Positions 1-11,244 of a stretch of DNA of 64,000 nucleotides are shown here, piece by piece (the stretch's first letter is position 1; the number at the start of each line of letters is the position of its first letter). Made by a program: the position numbers and the translations under genes. The stretch is from assembly GCF_030272615.1 (NCBI RefSeq), contig NC_081410.1, positions 139,356,849-139,420,848 on the forward strand, in the 5' to 3' direction. Origin of the DNA: Cryptomeria japonica (taxonomy: Eukaryota; Streptophyta; Pinopsida; Cupressales; Cupressaceae). The notes below the pieces were generated by a model. That model saw only the letters and a list, made by a program, of their open reading frames with translations. It was not told the origin of the DNA and searched no databases.

Positions 1-664
1 TAGATAACAACAACCACATGAAAAATACACCATAACATAGTAGTTTAATAAGGAAACCTGGTGTGGGAAAAACCTTGGTGGGATTTGTGACCCACAATAT
101 TCACTTACTAGCCAATAAGAGAATATTACTGCTACAATAGGGGCCTACACATGTAGGAAGGCCAAGTGCCTAGAGCTCACTACTCAATTACAAAAATGGG
201 AAGTCTCAGTGACTTACAAAATAGATTATATAAATCCAATGTCTTGTACTGCTTCAGAATAGAATCTACTATGCCAGATCTAATACCAATTTATAGCTCT
301 GCTTCATACATAAACCCTTAACCTATAATTCGCATAATAGGTCTGCCTTATTTTTTCTTCTCAATACCTTTTTTCTTCCTCTATAATGAACTCTTATATA
401 TATGAGTCATTTTACAACTTGCCAAGTCAGCTTACAATGATTTACAATAATTAACAAAATAATTTACAAACAAAATTCCTATTGGCCTCTATGCTGATAT
501 GCTTCCTTTCACTGCCGGTGTTGGTGGTCTATGTGTTGGTGTAAAGTCTAATCTTGCTAGTGCTGGTGGATTGCCTTGTCAGTGTCATAGGATTGTAAGG
601 TTGCCATCAATGACAAAACCTTCAATCACCTACAATGTCTCATTAGAGTGTGCATTTGCCAACA
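1..664 (-). repeat. 3' LTR of A' (truncated by window start)
   Basis: On the minus strand it starts tgttggcaaatg at 664 and aligns with the LTRs at 11245 and 17025. Shared landmarks include the tRNA-like flank text gtgggatttgtgacccac and the block around the cap site. A TATA-like run (tatatata) lies at about 393-403 on the minus strand, matching the TATA box of A2. Roughly the last 140 bases of the LTR lie outside the window. Confidence 0.85.
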
Positions 665-3148
665 TTTTTTGCTCCGATGATCGTTCTCCAGGAATTTATG
701 CCTTAGTCAGTTCAGCTCTCTGAGTAATCAGACTATCTAACCTTAGACCAAGTTTATTCTTTAGTTCCCGGGCCTTCAGCCTTATCCTTGCCTTTTCTTT
801 CTCAATTTTCTCCAACTTCTCTTAACAAACTGCCATTTTCTGCTAAAAAACTGAGATAAGTCCTGAAGAGCCTATCATATTATCTGCAATGTCATTAATC
901 TCTTTTTGTGTCTTTTTAATCTCCTCATCAATGTCCTCTCTCAAATAGTGAGGTTTACATGTTTCTCTATATAACTCCTTATACTCCAAAATTGTAGAAT
1001 TAAGTACCGGTAAAAGTGTGTCCAAGTGATTGGTACATTTATTTATAGTGTTCTCAAAGAATGTATTTTTCTCTTTGTCAACTCTCTCGTTAATGGTATC
1101 CTCATTCACCTTTTCCAGAGTTCTGACATTATCAACAATGAATTTGGACAATGTGTCCAATTTACCTAAAGAATCATTAATGTGATCTATCTTACAAGTA
1201 GGTGCAATCAACTTCAGGATAGGTAATGTGTTATCAATTGCCTTAAATGCTAATGCATTGCAATCTGTTATCCTCTTAATGGAATCCAATAGAAACTCTG
1301 TTATGTTAGTAGGTTTGAATTCACCTGTAGATGTGCTTGGTTCTGCTATGGGTTTCTTCTCAACAGATGTTTTTCCAATTACCTTCACTATATCTTCTTT
1401 ATTTCCATCAGATGCTTCCACTTTACTTACATTTTCTTCTGGTGGATCTGTCTGTATATGTATCTCTACCTTTAATGGTTTCTCAATTTGATTAAGCACC
1501 TCTACAACTATTGGTTTCTCAGATTTAATATGAACCTCTACCTCAAATTGTTTCTCAATCTATACAATTGTTAGTTTCTCTAATTCTCATTTCCCTGTGT
1601 TAGTTGTCTTATCCTCTATAGGTTTCTCAGTTATCGGTTGCTCTGCTTGGGTTGGTATCTCAGTGTTATGAGAATCAATAGTTTGTGTTGGTATCTCAGT
1701 CTCCTAAGAGTGTACAGTGTGTGTTGGTTTCTCAGTGACCTTTACATTTTCAATGTCAGCTGTGTGTTCCTTATCTACAACAATATTTACATCTTGTGTA
1801 TCTATATTTATTGTGAAAAGTATCTCAGACTCTAGGTTAGTATCATCATGAGTTATACCTTCAGTAGCCATATCTAGTGGATTAGCTGTATGTACCGGTG
1901 ACATTGAAGTTAATGGAGGGGTGTCCTGAGCTGGTGGAGGGATGTTATATGTTACTTTTATAGTAGGTACACCACCTACTTTACCTTTTCCCTTATCTTT
2001 TTGATATACCTTGAATGTCTTTTCCACTTTTGTTCTATTTCTTTCCTCTTTCCTTTCCTTCTCAACAAAAAATATGTCCCATTTATCTGCAATTTCCTTA
2101 ACACTTCTAGCCATCAGGCTTACTTGCCGATGTCCACTGACAAATACTAACCGGTTAGCTTCAGATATAAGCTCATCTATCTCTTCCTTTAGATGTACAG
2201 CCAAAAGTGCTTCAACTTTCAACTTCTTATCTAGTTCCATCATAAATATCCTTTTAGCTTCCAGTCTCATATATAAATCATTGGGTAAATCATCAATTAC
2301 TTCTATCAAAACTTTCTTGTAGATATCCAAATGTAGAATAATGCTTTATTCAATAGTTTGTTTGTCAGAATCCTTAAAAGAATCATACAATTTGTTTACA
2401 TTTACCAGATTACCTTCTTGTGTAATCTCTTTCAGTAGATCATCCAGTGTAGGGGTAACTAGTGTTTGTTTCTTCTTTGGTGTAAGCTTCTTCTACGGTT
2501 CCCTAAATGCTTGTTGCTTCTTTCTCTGTGTTTTGGTTTTCTTAGGAGGAGGAGAAGGTACCGGTGAGGTTTTCCTTTTCCTTTCCACTCTCTTAAACTC
2601 AACAGCCTTGCCACTATCAGTATCAAAAGATGTCACAACCTGTGAAACATGTGCTTTCGATTGCAGTCCTTTAAGCTCTCTAGCTGATATACCACTGATA
2701 TTCATGACATTTTTCCTTAATTTCACTGGCCTTCTTAGAGGCATCTCTAATAAACTTGTCTCTTTTCTTCCTTTCTTTCTGCATAGATACATTACTTACA
2801 ATAGTTTCTACATTACCAAATATTCCTTTAGATGGCTCCCTAGGTGCATCAAGTAGGGCTTTAGCATATGTTTCTAGAATAGGTAGGTCTACCTCATAAC
2901 CCATCTCAGTAACCCAAATAGATCTAGGGCTTACTACTTCCATCCAAGTCTCATCTCGCTTAATGACAAAACATATTTGCTTGTCATATTTATCAACTAT
3001 GCTTTGTGGTAATCTCTCTCTTGCTCTCATCTTAGTTTGAAATGTTTTGAAGTAATCTGCAATGTTCTTATCACAGTCAATGCCCATACCAGTGAAAGCT
3101 TCCTGAATCTATTTTCCTACTGGGATGTCATAACCAAAATCCTTATGA
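665..3148 (-). pseudogene. ORF2 of A': large uncharacterised retrotransposon protein, broken
   Basis: Minus-strand coding sequence homologous along its length to ORF2 of A2 (13575-16796). Clear matching blocks are DKYDKQICFVIKRDETWMEV near 2950 (A2: DKYKDDICFVIKKDEIWMEA), NDLYMRLEAKR near 2270 (A2: NDLYKRLEARR), WDIFFVEKERK near 2060, and LPILKLIAP near 1210. From about 2790 down to 843 one frame is kept, interrupted by stops; a frameshift lies near 2790. The N-terminal ~280 residues are absent, because the homology begins abruptly at 3148 where inverted gag sequence starts. The protein is lysine- and glutamate-rich with proline/serine-rich linkers and a helical C-terminus. I recognise no catalytic motif and propose no function. 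Sequence just left of 843 still matches A2 past a stop codon, so coding homology reaches the LTR. Confidence 0.7.
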
Positions 3149-3772
3149 CCTATGCAGAAAAATTGAAGAATATCAAACTAGAAGATGATCTGAGAACTAC
3201 TAAGAAATTTATTATAGGACTTAAGGAGAACCTGGTTATAGCACAAAATAAGAGAAAGGAACTTCATGAGAAAATGCAGAATGATGATGATGAAAAGGAA
3301 ACCTTTAGAGACATTGCAAATAAGTTAAGGCAAGAGAACAATATTATGAAGAATGAAATGCAAGATATGACTATGAGGTTATGTAAGGATATTGAAGATA
3401 GAAAGAAGAATGAAGAAGACTTGACTAGGAGACTTAATGATGCAGGAAATGAAAATCTAAGACTTTGTCATGAGAATGATATGCTAAAGATAGATCTGAT
3501 TCACATGCAACATGACAAGGAGGAGCTTACAAGACAAGTTGGAATTTTGGAAAATGAGTTGACTACTGCAAATGAACACAAAGACAAATTCAAGAAAAGT
3601 TTAGAAAGGCTTGATGACATGCTAAAAAGACAGAAACCTAATGGAGATGCAATTGGACTTGGATTTGAAATTGGAGAAAGTTATGGTACTGCAAATAATC
3701 AAGATCAGAACAAACCAGTAAGACAACCTAATGCTTATAAATTTAATGGGAAATGTTTCAATTGCAACAAAT
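3149..3772 (+). pseudogene. Gag coiled-coil fragment of A', inverted relative to its element
   Basis: Plus-strand coding sequence starting in AEKLKNIKLEDDLR, which matches residues 16 onwards of the A2 gag. It runs through a long heptad-rich helical region (NEEDLTRRLNDA, ENDMLK) to the first zinc knuckle, KCFNCNKY, where it stops. The knuckle keeps the CX2C pair that A2 has lost, but the His and last Cys are cut off: sequence after 3770 is C-rich LTR-end sequence. The fragment meets ORF2 head to head at about 3148. It would be on the minus strand in an intact element, so it was inverted or copied in by template switching. Not functional. Confidence 0.75.
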
Positions 3773-4530
3773 ATACCCCCCCTCTCAATTTCTCTGGGAT
3801 TGTCATTGAATTAGTGTCTAACTAGTTGAATGGATTTTTAAAGTTATTTATAACTTTGCAACCCAAAATAGTGTACCGGTAAATAAGAATTAATGCAGTA
3901 AACACGAATAATAGAGACAAAATAGAAACACACCACAACACAAGATATTTTAATGAGGAAACCCGGTGTGGGAAAAACCTCGGTGGGATTTGTGACCCAC
4001 AATATTTACTCACTGGCCAATGAATAAATACTACTTACATTAGGGGCCAACACATGGAAGGAGGCCAATAGCCTAAAGCTCACTGCTCAATGAAGAGTCT
4101 CACTGACTACAAAATGGATAATTAAATCCAATACAATGTACTGCTCAAAATAGCATCTCTAATGCCAGATTTAGTACTGATTTAAGCTCAGATAGATACC
4201 TTAACCAAAAACCTTCACTGCCACTAAACAATTATCTTCTACCATACATATCATGTCAAAATGATCTATAAGATCTCATACATATACGAGTCTTTTACAA
4301 TATACCAAGTTAGCTTAAAAAAAATAATTATATTACAATAAACAAAAGTTCATCCCATGTCGGCCTGAGTGTCGGTATGATTTGTTGCTGATAAAATCTA
4401 AATGCTGGTGTAAGCACCTACCAATGTCGGTGTCTATCGGTACATGTAGAAACCTATTTCCAATTGGTTGCCAGTTGGTTTCCATCAATGACAACATCAA
4501 CTATTCTCATTAGAGTGTAGAATGCCAACA
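3773..4530 (-). repeat. 5' LTR of A', with its last ~30 bases inverted
   Basis: On the minus strand the LTR starts tgttggcattct at 4530 and aligns with the A2 LTRs down to about 3805 (ctaattca). The usual C-rich end (cccccctctca) is instead found on the plus strand at 3773-3803, so the rearrangement that inverted gag also involved the LTR tip. A TATA-like run lies near 4280 on the minus strand. Confidence 0.7.
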
Positions 4531-4878
4531 TTGTAGATGCCTAGGAAGTAAGTCTTCTTTTGTCCTTTTTGCATCTTGTAATAAGTCACAAAGAAAATCA
4601 CCAATCTTCACTAGGAACTTAAACCATAGCTTTCTATGTGTGGTCAAGTATTTTTCATGGAACTATCATTTGTCTCAAAAATTCTATTAGCCACACCTAT
4701 ATGGATGGATACCTAGGTAGCTTGAAAGATGTCACTATGAACTCATGTGCTCTGAGATAAGACCAAGTAGGAAATTGGATATACCACCCACCATATTAGT
4801 TGAGCATATTTTTCACCTCTTCCAGTACTCTTTCCCCTGGCCTCCCCTTCAATTCCTGAGTAATTTTCATGAGGAAGC
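4531..4878 (-). pseudogene. C-terminal part of an unknown minus-strand ORF, separated from 29047-29940 by element B1
   Basis: The minus strand from 4878 reads as largely open coding sequence with blocks such as FLMKITQELKGRPGE and WYIQFPTWSYLRAHEF, interrupted by a few stops. It continues the minus-strand protein at 29047-29940: removing B1 and one 5-base duplication joins VNDY to FLMK in frame. Reading continues towards 4531, where the LTR of A' begins. I do not recognise the family. It may be an extra ORF of an old large retrotransposon. The target duplication of B1 (gaagc at 4874-4878, taagt at 29047-29051) is imperfect but agrees with this join. Confidence 0.55.
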
Positions 4879-5530
4879 TGTTGGCCATTTGGAGGAATTG
4901 ATTATGTGTCGCATTGATGTTTTGTCATTGATATCAACACTAGTTGATTTGGATTCTCTATCGGCATCCTTCTGGTCTCAGTAGGATGAGTGGTTCCTGG
5001 TTGGTTTGGATCCAGCATGATCTGGTATGCTCCTGTATGGTTTGGTTATGGATTTGGCTTATTTATGATACTCATGTTCATATTCAGTAAATTGCTTTTG
5101 ATTGGATGCTATCATGTTTGTTTGGAAGCTTGGCTTGTGGTACTGACGAGGGTTTCACCAATAGAGCTTTAATGAAGATCTTTGATGATATGCATAAATG
5201 TTGTTGGTGCAACTTCTGGTGGAGATTCAAGATGTTGATGGAGATCATTGCCTTAGTGTGTGGACCTAAATTGGGTCCCGGTTGATCTAGGTTATGGATT
5301 GGCTTAATGTAATGTGTGGATTGGACCTCTCGATATGTTTCTAGGATGTCTTATGTGTTGGATTATTTGTTTGGTCTAAGGCCGACATGTTTTGTAATTA
5401 TGTAAGTGGTTTATTGTTTGGTGGCTGACCTGATTATTTATGGTCGAGGGTTTGTATATATATGATATAAAATCTCATTATAGATCATCATGGTGTGGGA
5501 TATGGATATGTAGTATGCGAATAATGTAAT

Positions 5531-8500
5531 TGTTGTCACTAAGGATTGTACCCATGATGCTAAGTTTGAAAACAAGCAATCCTATGAAACATGGAAATAC
5601 CTTCGAGCCTATGGGTTGCTCAAAGTGAAGGTGAATCTTCGGAGATCAGGCCAGCTTCCTATTTTGATGGATCTCCTACACTAACTTCTTGTGGGAAAAG
5701 AGTAAAAAGTTTTGCATGTAATAAAAAACCTTTCCTAATGTAGGTGATACACCAAAATGATGCAGTTCTACTTGTTGTCCTAAAACTATAACCAGTTGCA
5801 ACAAGACCCAAAAATTATCTCACGAATCAAATAAGATCATGAAATTCATAAACATTTCATGTGAAGGCTCGAAGTTATCTAACTTCTACATATAGGAAAA
5901 GTGATTTTCACAACATGCAAAGAACTAGAAACCAAATGAACACAACCCAAAACCTGAATTTAATATGAAACCTTCCTATCTCTGCAAAGCATAAATGAGA
6001 CAAAGAAAAGGATTCAAGATTAAATCACAATAATTTTGTCAAATCATTCATCTGACAATGGAAAAAAATAAATAATTGACAAGGAAACTGAAACTCTCTA
6101 TTGCAAACTGAAAATAATCTCTATTACAATGCTAAAAACTGAAAGAAGTGTTGAGATACAATGCTTTATTGCAAAAAAGAAAGAACCAGAGGAAAAAAAG
6201 AAGGAGAGAAGGAATATATATAAATCATGATGAATCCCCTTCAAAACCCTAAAAAAACTGCAAGAGAAAAGCCTTGGGTGAAATTGTCCCAAAAAATGGC
6301 ATAAAAACTCATGCATAATCTATAAAATAATAATCTTTTTTGCTCAAAAGGATTGCCATTGATCCTCCTGTTTAAAAATCTGCATATCTAAATGCGAAAA
6401 ATAGCTATCCCCATGTGAAAGTTGCATGATGAACTGAACTGTGACTATATTAAAAAGAAATCCCACTAAGAAAATCTTATGCATCGCTTGGTAACTGCTC
6501 TCTGTGTTGAAAACTTATGTTAAAAATGGTTGTGGAAATGATCTCCCTGTTTAGTGAGATTTCCAATGGTATGTAACACTTGCATATTCAGATAATCAAT
6601 TGCATTTGCATTAATCTTTCATGTAGAAATCATCTATTTGCTTGGCGGGCTTTTCATCGTTTCAAATAACCAGTTCTGAGTCCATCGTGCAATTTAATAT
6701 TATTGCCAGCCACTGGATTGCTTGCATTGACCATGGCCACTTGCATTTAACTTTTTTGTTTACTTCTTAGTAGACCCCACCATTTGTCACCAAGTCTCTA
6801 TGATTCTCCATCGAGCATTTTTATCTTGCAGTATAGCGGCAACCGTTGATCTGTCAGGAACCTAGTTGCCCTTTAGTCTGCTTGTTTGCTTTTATCTTCA
6901 TGGGCCCACAGGAACGAGTGATGATAATGAACTTTGAACTATTGAACCATTTAGAAATGGTGATCCACTTTTAATCGGTGAACCACTGAACTTTTAATCG
7001 TTGAACCATTTTGAACTAGTTCAAGTTCAAGTTTGACTTAGATATTTTCTCATCTGTAGACTTTTACCATGTGTCAGCCTCTGATTTTCTCATCAGTCAA
7101 CTTTGTCTTCCATTTTGCCCTAGACTCACCTTGTCGCCAACTCGTGAGGATAACTTGTGCGAGCAACTTTTCCTTGCGGCTTAGCGACCACCGTCAGATC
7201 TATCCACCTGACCATTGGATGTGATCAATCACTCGATCTTTACTCTTGGTCTGCTCATGGTTCTTTGTCTTCTCTCTACCATGTGGCGCATCCTCATTTT
7301 CTCTGAGTCCACTTGGACGACCACTTGGACTACCACCTGTCATGAGGGTATTCATTCTGGGCACTTCACAACTACGGTACATTGACAGTCATGGATAGCC
7401 CTAGAACGTCACTCCACTATCTGATCTCTCTTGATCTGATGGTCAATCTTTACTCTGCTCAAGCTTTAACTTTCTCTTTTTGGCATGTGCTTTGTCACCA
7501 GGTTACGAGGAGTATTTGGCGATTATCTTCCCATCATGACGTAGCAACAACCGTCAGATCTTGCTTGATCAGCAATCTTTATTTCTTCCTCTAAATTGCT
7601 TCCTTAGCGGGCCCCACTACTTGGTCACCAAGTCGCATGAGATAGCTGGGAGAGAAACTTTTCCTTGCAGCTTAGCGACCACCATTAGATTTGTCCACCC
7701 GACCATTGGATGTGATCAAATCTGCTCGATCTTTACTCTGGCTTATCTTTGTTCTTGTTCACATCATCAACGTGTGTCACCCTCTGATTGGCTCATGAGA
7801 TCCGTCGGGGAACCAGCTTGTCGCCACCTATTGCAGGGTATTCATTTCGGGCTCTTCATAACTATGGAACAGTGACAGTCATGGATGGCCCTAGAATGTC
7901 ACTCCATCATTCGATCTCTCTTGATCTGATGGTGTGTTGTTACTCTTTGTTCTGCAACGTCATCAGTCACCAAGTCACAACAATAATCCGATGTGCATCT
8001 TTTCATTGCGACATAGCGATAGCCATTAGATCTCTACGATCACCGTTGATCCTTCTTCAACTTGCTTGTTATTTAGTCTCTTCTCACTAGCCAGTCACAA
8101 AATTAGGATGCCTTGAGGTGCGTGTGCATGGGGTCCACCAGGCCACGACCTGCCTCTTCTTGCCAAAAGCCCGTAAGCTTTGACACTATAGTTATATGTG
8201 GCTTTATATTTAAATGTGATAAACTCCCTCCGCACGGCCAATGTGGGATAGAAGGTCTTCCTACCTAGCGATGGAAACTACTTGGAAACTCTAAAGGCTT
8301 TTTAAAACCCTCTTTGGCACCCAAGTAAAAACTTTACACCAGCCACTTGCATTTTTCTCTGAGTTTGTTTTGTCCTTAAGGTTTTAATAGCCACGCCATT
8401 TCATCTGCAATGGAGGATAAATGTTTATGTGATCTACAACATGTTGCGCTCAACCCTTGTGGGAGCCACATTTTAACCCACATGCTGTCTTAGTTTCTTG

Positions 8501-8631
8501 TATCTACACAAGAAGCAAACAAGTTAGAAAAATAGTGCATTTCTTCCTAGTTCATGATTTGGAGCTTTTCAAAATGAATGCAAGGCTTCGTTAGGGCACC
8601 AAATTTTGCATTGTGCAAAATTTTGGTAATA
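5531..8631. mobile_element. 3.1-kb LTR-like insertion (probable solo LTR of an unidentified element)
   Basis: It is flanked by a perfect 5-bp duplication gtaat (5526-5530 and 8632-8636). It starts TGTTGTCAC and ends TGGTAATA. The ends form a short imperfect inverted repeat if the last C has become T (originally TGGTAACA). No primer site, polypurine tract or coding region is seen, so a solo LTR is the simplest reading. The right half contains direct repeats of about 490 bp. A large non-autonomous element without ORFs is the alternative. Confidence 0.6.
7166..8060. repeat. Degenerate direct repeat, period about 490 bp
   Basis: acttttccttgc at 7166 recurs at 7657 and gacagtcatggat at 7384 recurs at 7874, a spacing of about 490 in both cases. 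Each unit contains a shorter recurring block of the type tagcgaccaccgtcagatct, with relatives near 6835, 7185, 7540, 7680 and 8020, so the 490-bp unit is itself built from diverged sub-repeats. Confidence 0.65.
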
Positions 8632-9138
8632 GTAATATCATTTAGGTAGAGGATCTGGTTGATCATTAAAGATTGAGTTGGGTTTATGTAAGAGGATTTA
8701 GTCCTTTGATATTGAGTTTAACCAAAACTGTACTTAGGCATAGGAGATGCTATCTTTGCAATTCAATCTCTTCTCCAGATTGTAGTGTGGATTTCTATGT
8801 AGTTAGTGAGACTCCTTTTGTGATGAGAAGTGCAAGCCCCTCAATTGTAATTCACATACTTACTGTAGAAGTATTATCTAACTATGGGTAGGTTTCCTAC
8901 CATGGTTTTTCACTTTACCGAGTTTTCCACGTATAAATCTTAGTGTCATGTGGATGGTATTTATTCTTTGATTATTGTTTATTCTTAATTAGTTTAAATG
9001 TTATTTTGGTATTTTTTTTTAAGCATTTTGGTATTAATGTTTTGGGTTTCAGTATTAAAGTTTTAATTTCTAAATGTTTTGGTAATCTGTGATAACTGAT
9101 TCACCCCCCTTTTCATTTGTCTTCCAGTTATTTGAACA

Positions 9139-9156
9139 ATTGGTATCAAAGATTTG
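9139..9156 (+). other. Primer binding site of B1
   Basis: attggtatcaaagatttg directly follows the LTR. The consensus in related elements here is tggtatcagagc, complementary to the 3' end of plant initiator-Met tRNA. The change from g to a weakens it. Confidence 0.75.
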
Positions 9157-9198
9157 GTCCTCTCTATAGAAATATTAACTACTTGAGGAAGATCCTAT

Positions 9199-10150
9199 GG
9201 CAAGTAATAGTTCAAGTTCATCCAGTTCATTTGGAGCTATCTTTTGGAGAGATATTCCTAGGCTTGATGGAACAAATTACATAGTATAGAAGATTTAGAT
9301 AGAGACTCATCTAAGATGTCTTGGCAAGGAGATTTGGGAGATCACACAAAATGGTGTTACATCTTATAATCCAGCATCTAGAAATCCTCCTCCGACAAAC
9401 GTGGATAAGTAGCTTGAGAATCTATAGAGAAAGAGAATCCCTTTTGTGTGCACTTTTTGATCAGCAAATAATGAGATTAACTGATAAATCATCTGGAAAG
9501 GCTATATGAGATAAGTTGGAGAATCTTAATGAAGGTGAGCCTACAATGAAAATTTTTAAACTTGATGGTTACTGGGTGAGATATGAAAACCTAAAGATGG
9601 AAGAAGATGAAAGGATTATTGCATTCATGGAAAGGATAAATGAGACTGTTATGGGAATTCAATATTGTGGTGGAATTCTAAGTGAAGATGAAATTGTTTC
9701 TAAAGTCCTGAGAGCCCTACCACTGGCTAGCAAGATGAAGGCTACTGCTATTAATGAGTTGATAATAATGACTTATACATCTGTCAATAAAGATACTTTG
9801 GTTGGGAAATTATCTACCTTTGAGCTTGAAGAATTTGAACCTTCTGAAGCTGTGAAATCTGAACCTGCTTTTCATGCATCTGCATCAGCAACTGGTAAGC
9901 ATGATTAGAAAGCTTTGTATGCAAAATAATTGGATGATATGAAGAGAGAGGATGAAGAATTTGAAGAACTTGAAGCCCTATTTGCTAGAAGAATACCTAA
10001 AGGACCAGTAGGAAGTAAGTATGAAGGAAAAACACCTTTTAAAGATTTGTCATTTTGCATCTAGATGTCCTGAAAGGAATTCAATATTTGAGGTAAGAGT
10101 TAGAAGATATTTTAAGCCTAACCTTGGATATCAAAACAAGTATAAGTATA
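9199..10150 (+). pseudogene. gag: B1 gag (broken)
   Basis: A start codon at 9199 opens a serine-rich N-terminus (MASNSSSSSS) leading to PRLDGTNY, the usual opening of Copia gag, followed by several stops. The best-kept stretch is 9516-9908, with GYWVRYENLKMEEDE, SEDEIVSKVLRALP and ELEEFEPSEAVKSEP; the same blocks occur in B2 at 36802-37410. The zinc knuckle near 10050 is truncated: only HFASRCP remains of the CX2CX4HX4C motif that B2 keeps as CFACNKIGHFASRC. It would have formed the capsid. Not functional. Confidence 0.75.
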
Positions 10151-11244
10151 AGAAAAATAGAGACAAATCATGCTACATAGAGGATGGGGAAGGCATTATT
10201 GATTTTGATGATGAACCGACAGAAGACTCTACTAGTGGTTCCAGCAATGGAAAGGAATGGGTGTTCCTGGCTATCAAGGAAGATGTTTCGACACTGAAAG
10301 ATAATGAACCTAAAGAGAAGGACCTTGCTACTAAAACTGAAGACAAGGATGGATGGGTAATTGACAGTGGTTGTTCACATCATATGACTGGAGATAAAGG
10401 GAAGTTTCTATCTTTGCAAGAATATGATGGCGGTCTGGTTAGATTTGGAGATGACAAAGCATGTGTGATCAAAGGAAAAGGAACTATATCATTGGATGGT
10501 AAGAACAATACTAACAATGTTTATTTTATTGAAGGTTTGAGGCATAATCTTTTGAGTGTAGGACAATTGGTGGATAAGGGATTTCATTTACAATTCAAGG
10601 ATGGAAAATGCAAGATTATCAACCGATCTGGATTGGACATTGCAACCGGTACACAGACAAAAGGTAATATATTTCATTTAATTCTGGTGAGAAGACATGT
10701 TTGATTGCATAAATTGATGAGATTTGGTTATGGCATAAGAGGCTATGTCATGTGAATTTTGATTGCATTGTAAAGATCAATTCAAATAAGGAAGTTATCA
10801 ATATACCTAAGATTGTGAAGCCCTATAATCCGAAGAATGTCAAATGGGTAAATAGGTCAGAACCTCTTTTAGGAGTATACAAGATACATCTAATGATGTT
10901 TTTGATCTTATTCATACTTATTTGTGTGGCCCTACTAGAGTTAAAAAATTTCAAGGTGATATATATTTTATGCTAATCATTGATGATTATTCTAGAATGA
11001 TGTGGGTTACGTTTCTAAGGGAGAAATTTGAAGCATTTGAAAAGTTTAAAATCTTTAAGGCTAAATTGGAAACTAAGACGGGATTAAATATTAAATAGTT
11101 GAGGTAAGATCATGGTGGATAATTCACATACAATGAGTTTACTAACTTTTGTGAGAAGCATGGTATAAGGAGACAATTTTCTGCTCCCTGGACACCTTAG
11201 CAAAATGGAGTTGTGGAAAGGAAGAACATAACTATCTTGGATTT
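10151..11244 (+). pseudogene. pol: B1 protease and N-terminal integrase (broken by A2)
   Basis: The protease/GAG-pre-integrase region reads WVIDSGCSHHMTGDKG near 10355 (the D-S-G active site is intact) and LLSVGQLVDKGF near 10550, in one open frame to 10704. The integrase zinc-binding region follows (LCHVNFD at about 10745) in a shifted frame. The first catalytic Asp motif (IDDYSRMMWVTFL) is near 10985. The D of the second motif survives in DHGG at 11110, but stops flank it and the E of the following GGEF is lost. NGVVERKN with the catalytic Glu is at about 11205. Reading ends at 11244, where A2 is inserted after cttggattt. Confidence 0.75.

Larger units (their letters stand above)
1..4530 (-). 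mobile_element. Family A non-autonomous Copia-type element, copy A' (rearranged, cut by window edge)
   Basis: Read on the minus strand, this is an LTR (4530 down to about 3805), an internal region, and a second LTR (664 to 1) that runs off the window. Both LTRs match those of the complete copy A2 at 11245-17826. The large ORF (ORF2) is on the minus strand as expected, but the gag fragment at 3149-3772 lies on the plus strand, so the inside is rearranged. The polypurine region that should precede the 3' LTR is missing: ORF2 coding sequence runs straight into the LTR at 664/665. No RT or integrase is present. The copy is old and cannot move. The 5 bases right of the LTR are ttgta; the matching left duplication lies outside the window. 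Confidence 0.8.
4879..9138 (+). repeat. 5' LTR of B1, split by a 3.1-kb insertion
   Basis: Homologous to the LTRs at 27840 and 35404. It reads from tgttggcc at 4879 to 5530, is interrupted, resumes at 8637 and ends ...tttgaaca just before the primer site. A TATA-like run (tatatatatga) lies at about 5455. The end is a few bases shorter than in the other B LTRs, which have an extra tttctaa-type segment. About 1.15 kb without the insertion. Confidence 0.85.

Noticed and set aside
499-723. Small plus-strand frame rich in Gly/Val
   Set aside because: It lies in the A' LTR, opposite to the element, and has no homologous open frame in the other A LTRs.
843-3087. Plus-strand frames opposite ORF2 of A' (1228-1491, 2011-2322, 2341-2856)
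   Set aside because: Ser/Phe/Leu-rich shadows of Lys/Glu-rich coding sequence on the minus strand.
3822-4013. Minus-strand hydrophobic frame that looks like a membrane peptide
   Set aside because: Translation of LTR sequence; not open in the other LTR copies.
4990-5172. Trp/Tyr-rich small frame, also at 27951-28133
   Set aside because: It is in the U3 part of B LTRs and recurs only because the LTRs are homologous; there is no sign of selection.
7200-8090. Overlapping plus-strand frames resembling a repeated protein
   Set aside because: The DNA is a ~490-bp direct repeat; the frames are not shared between repeat units and lack domain features.
5531-8631. Possible DNA transposon
   Set aside because: The 5-bp duplication and TG...(C/T)A ends fit an LTR better; there are no long terminal inverted repeats and no transposase.
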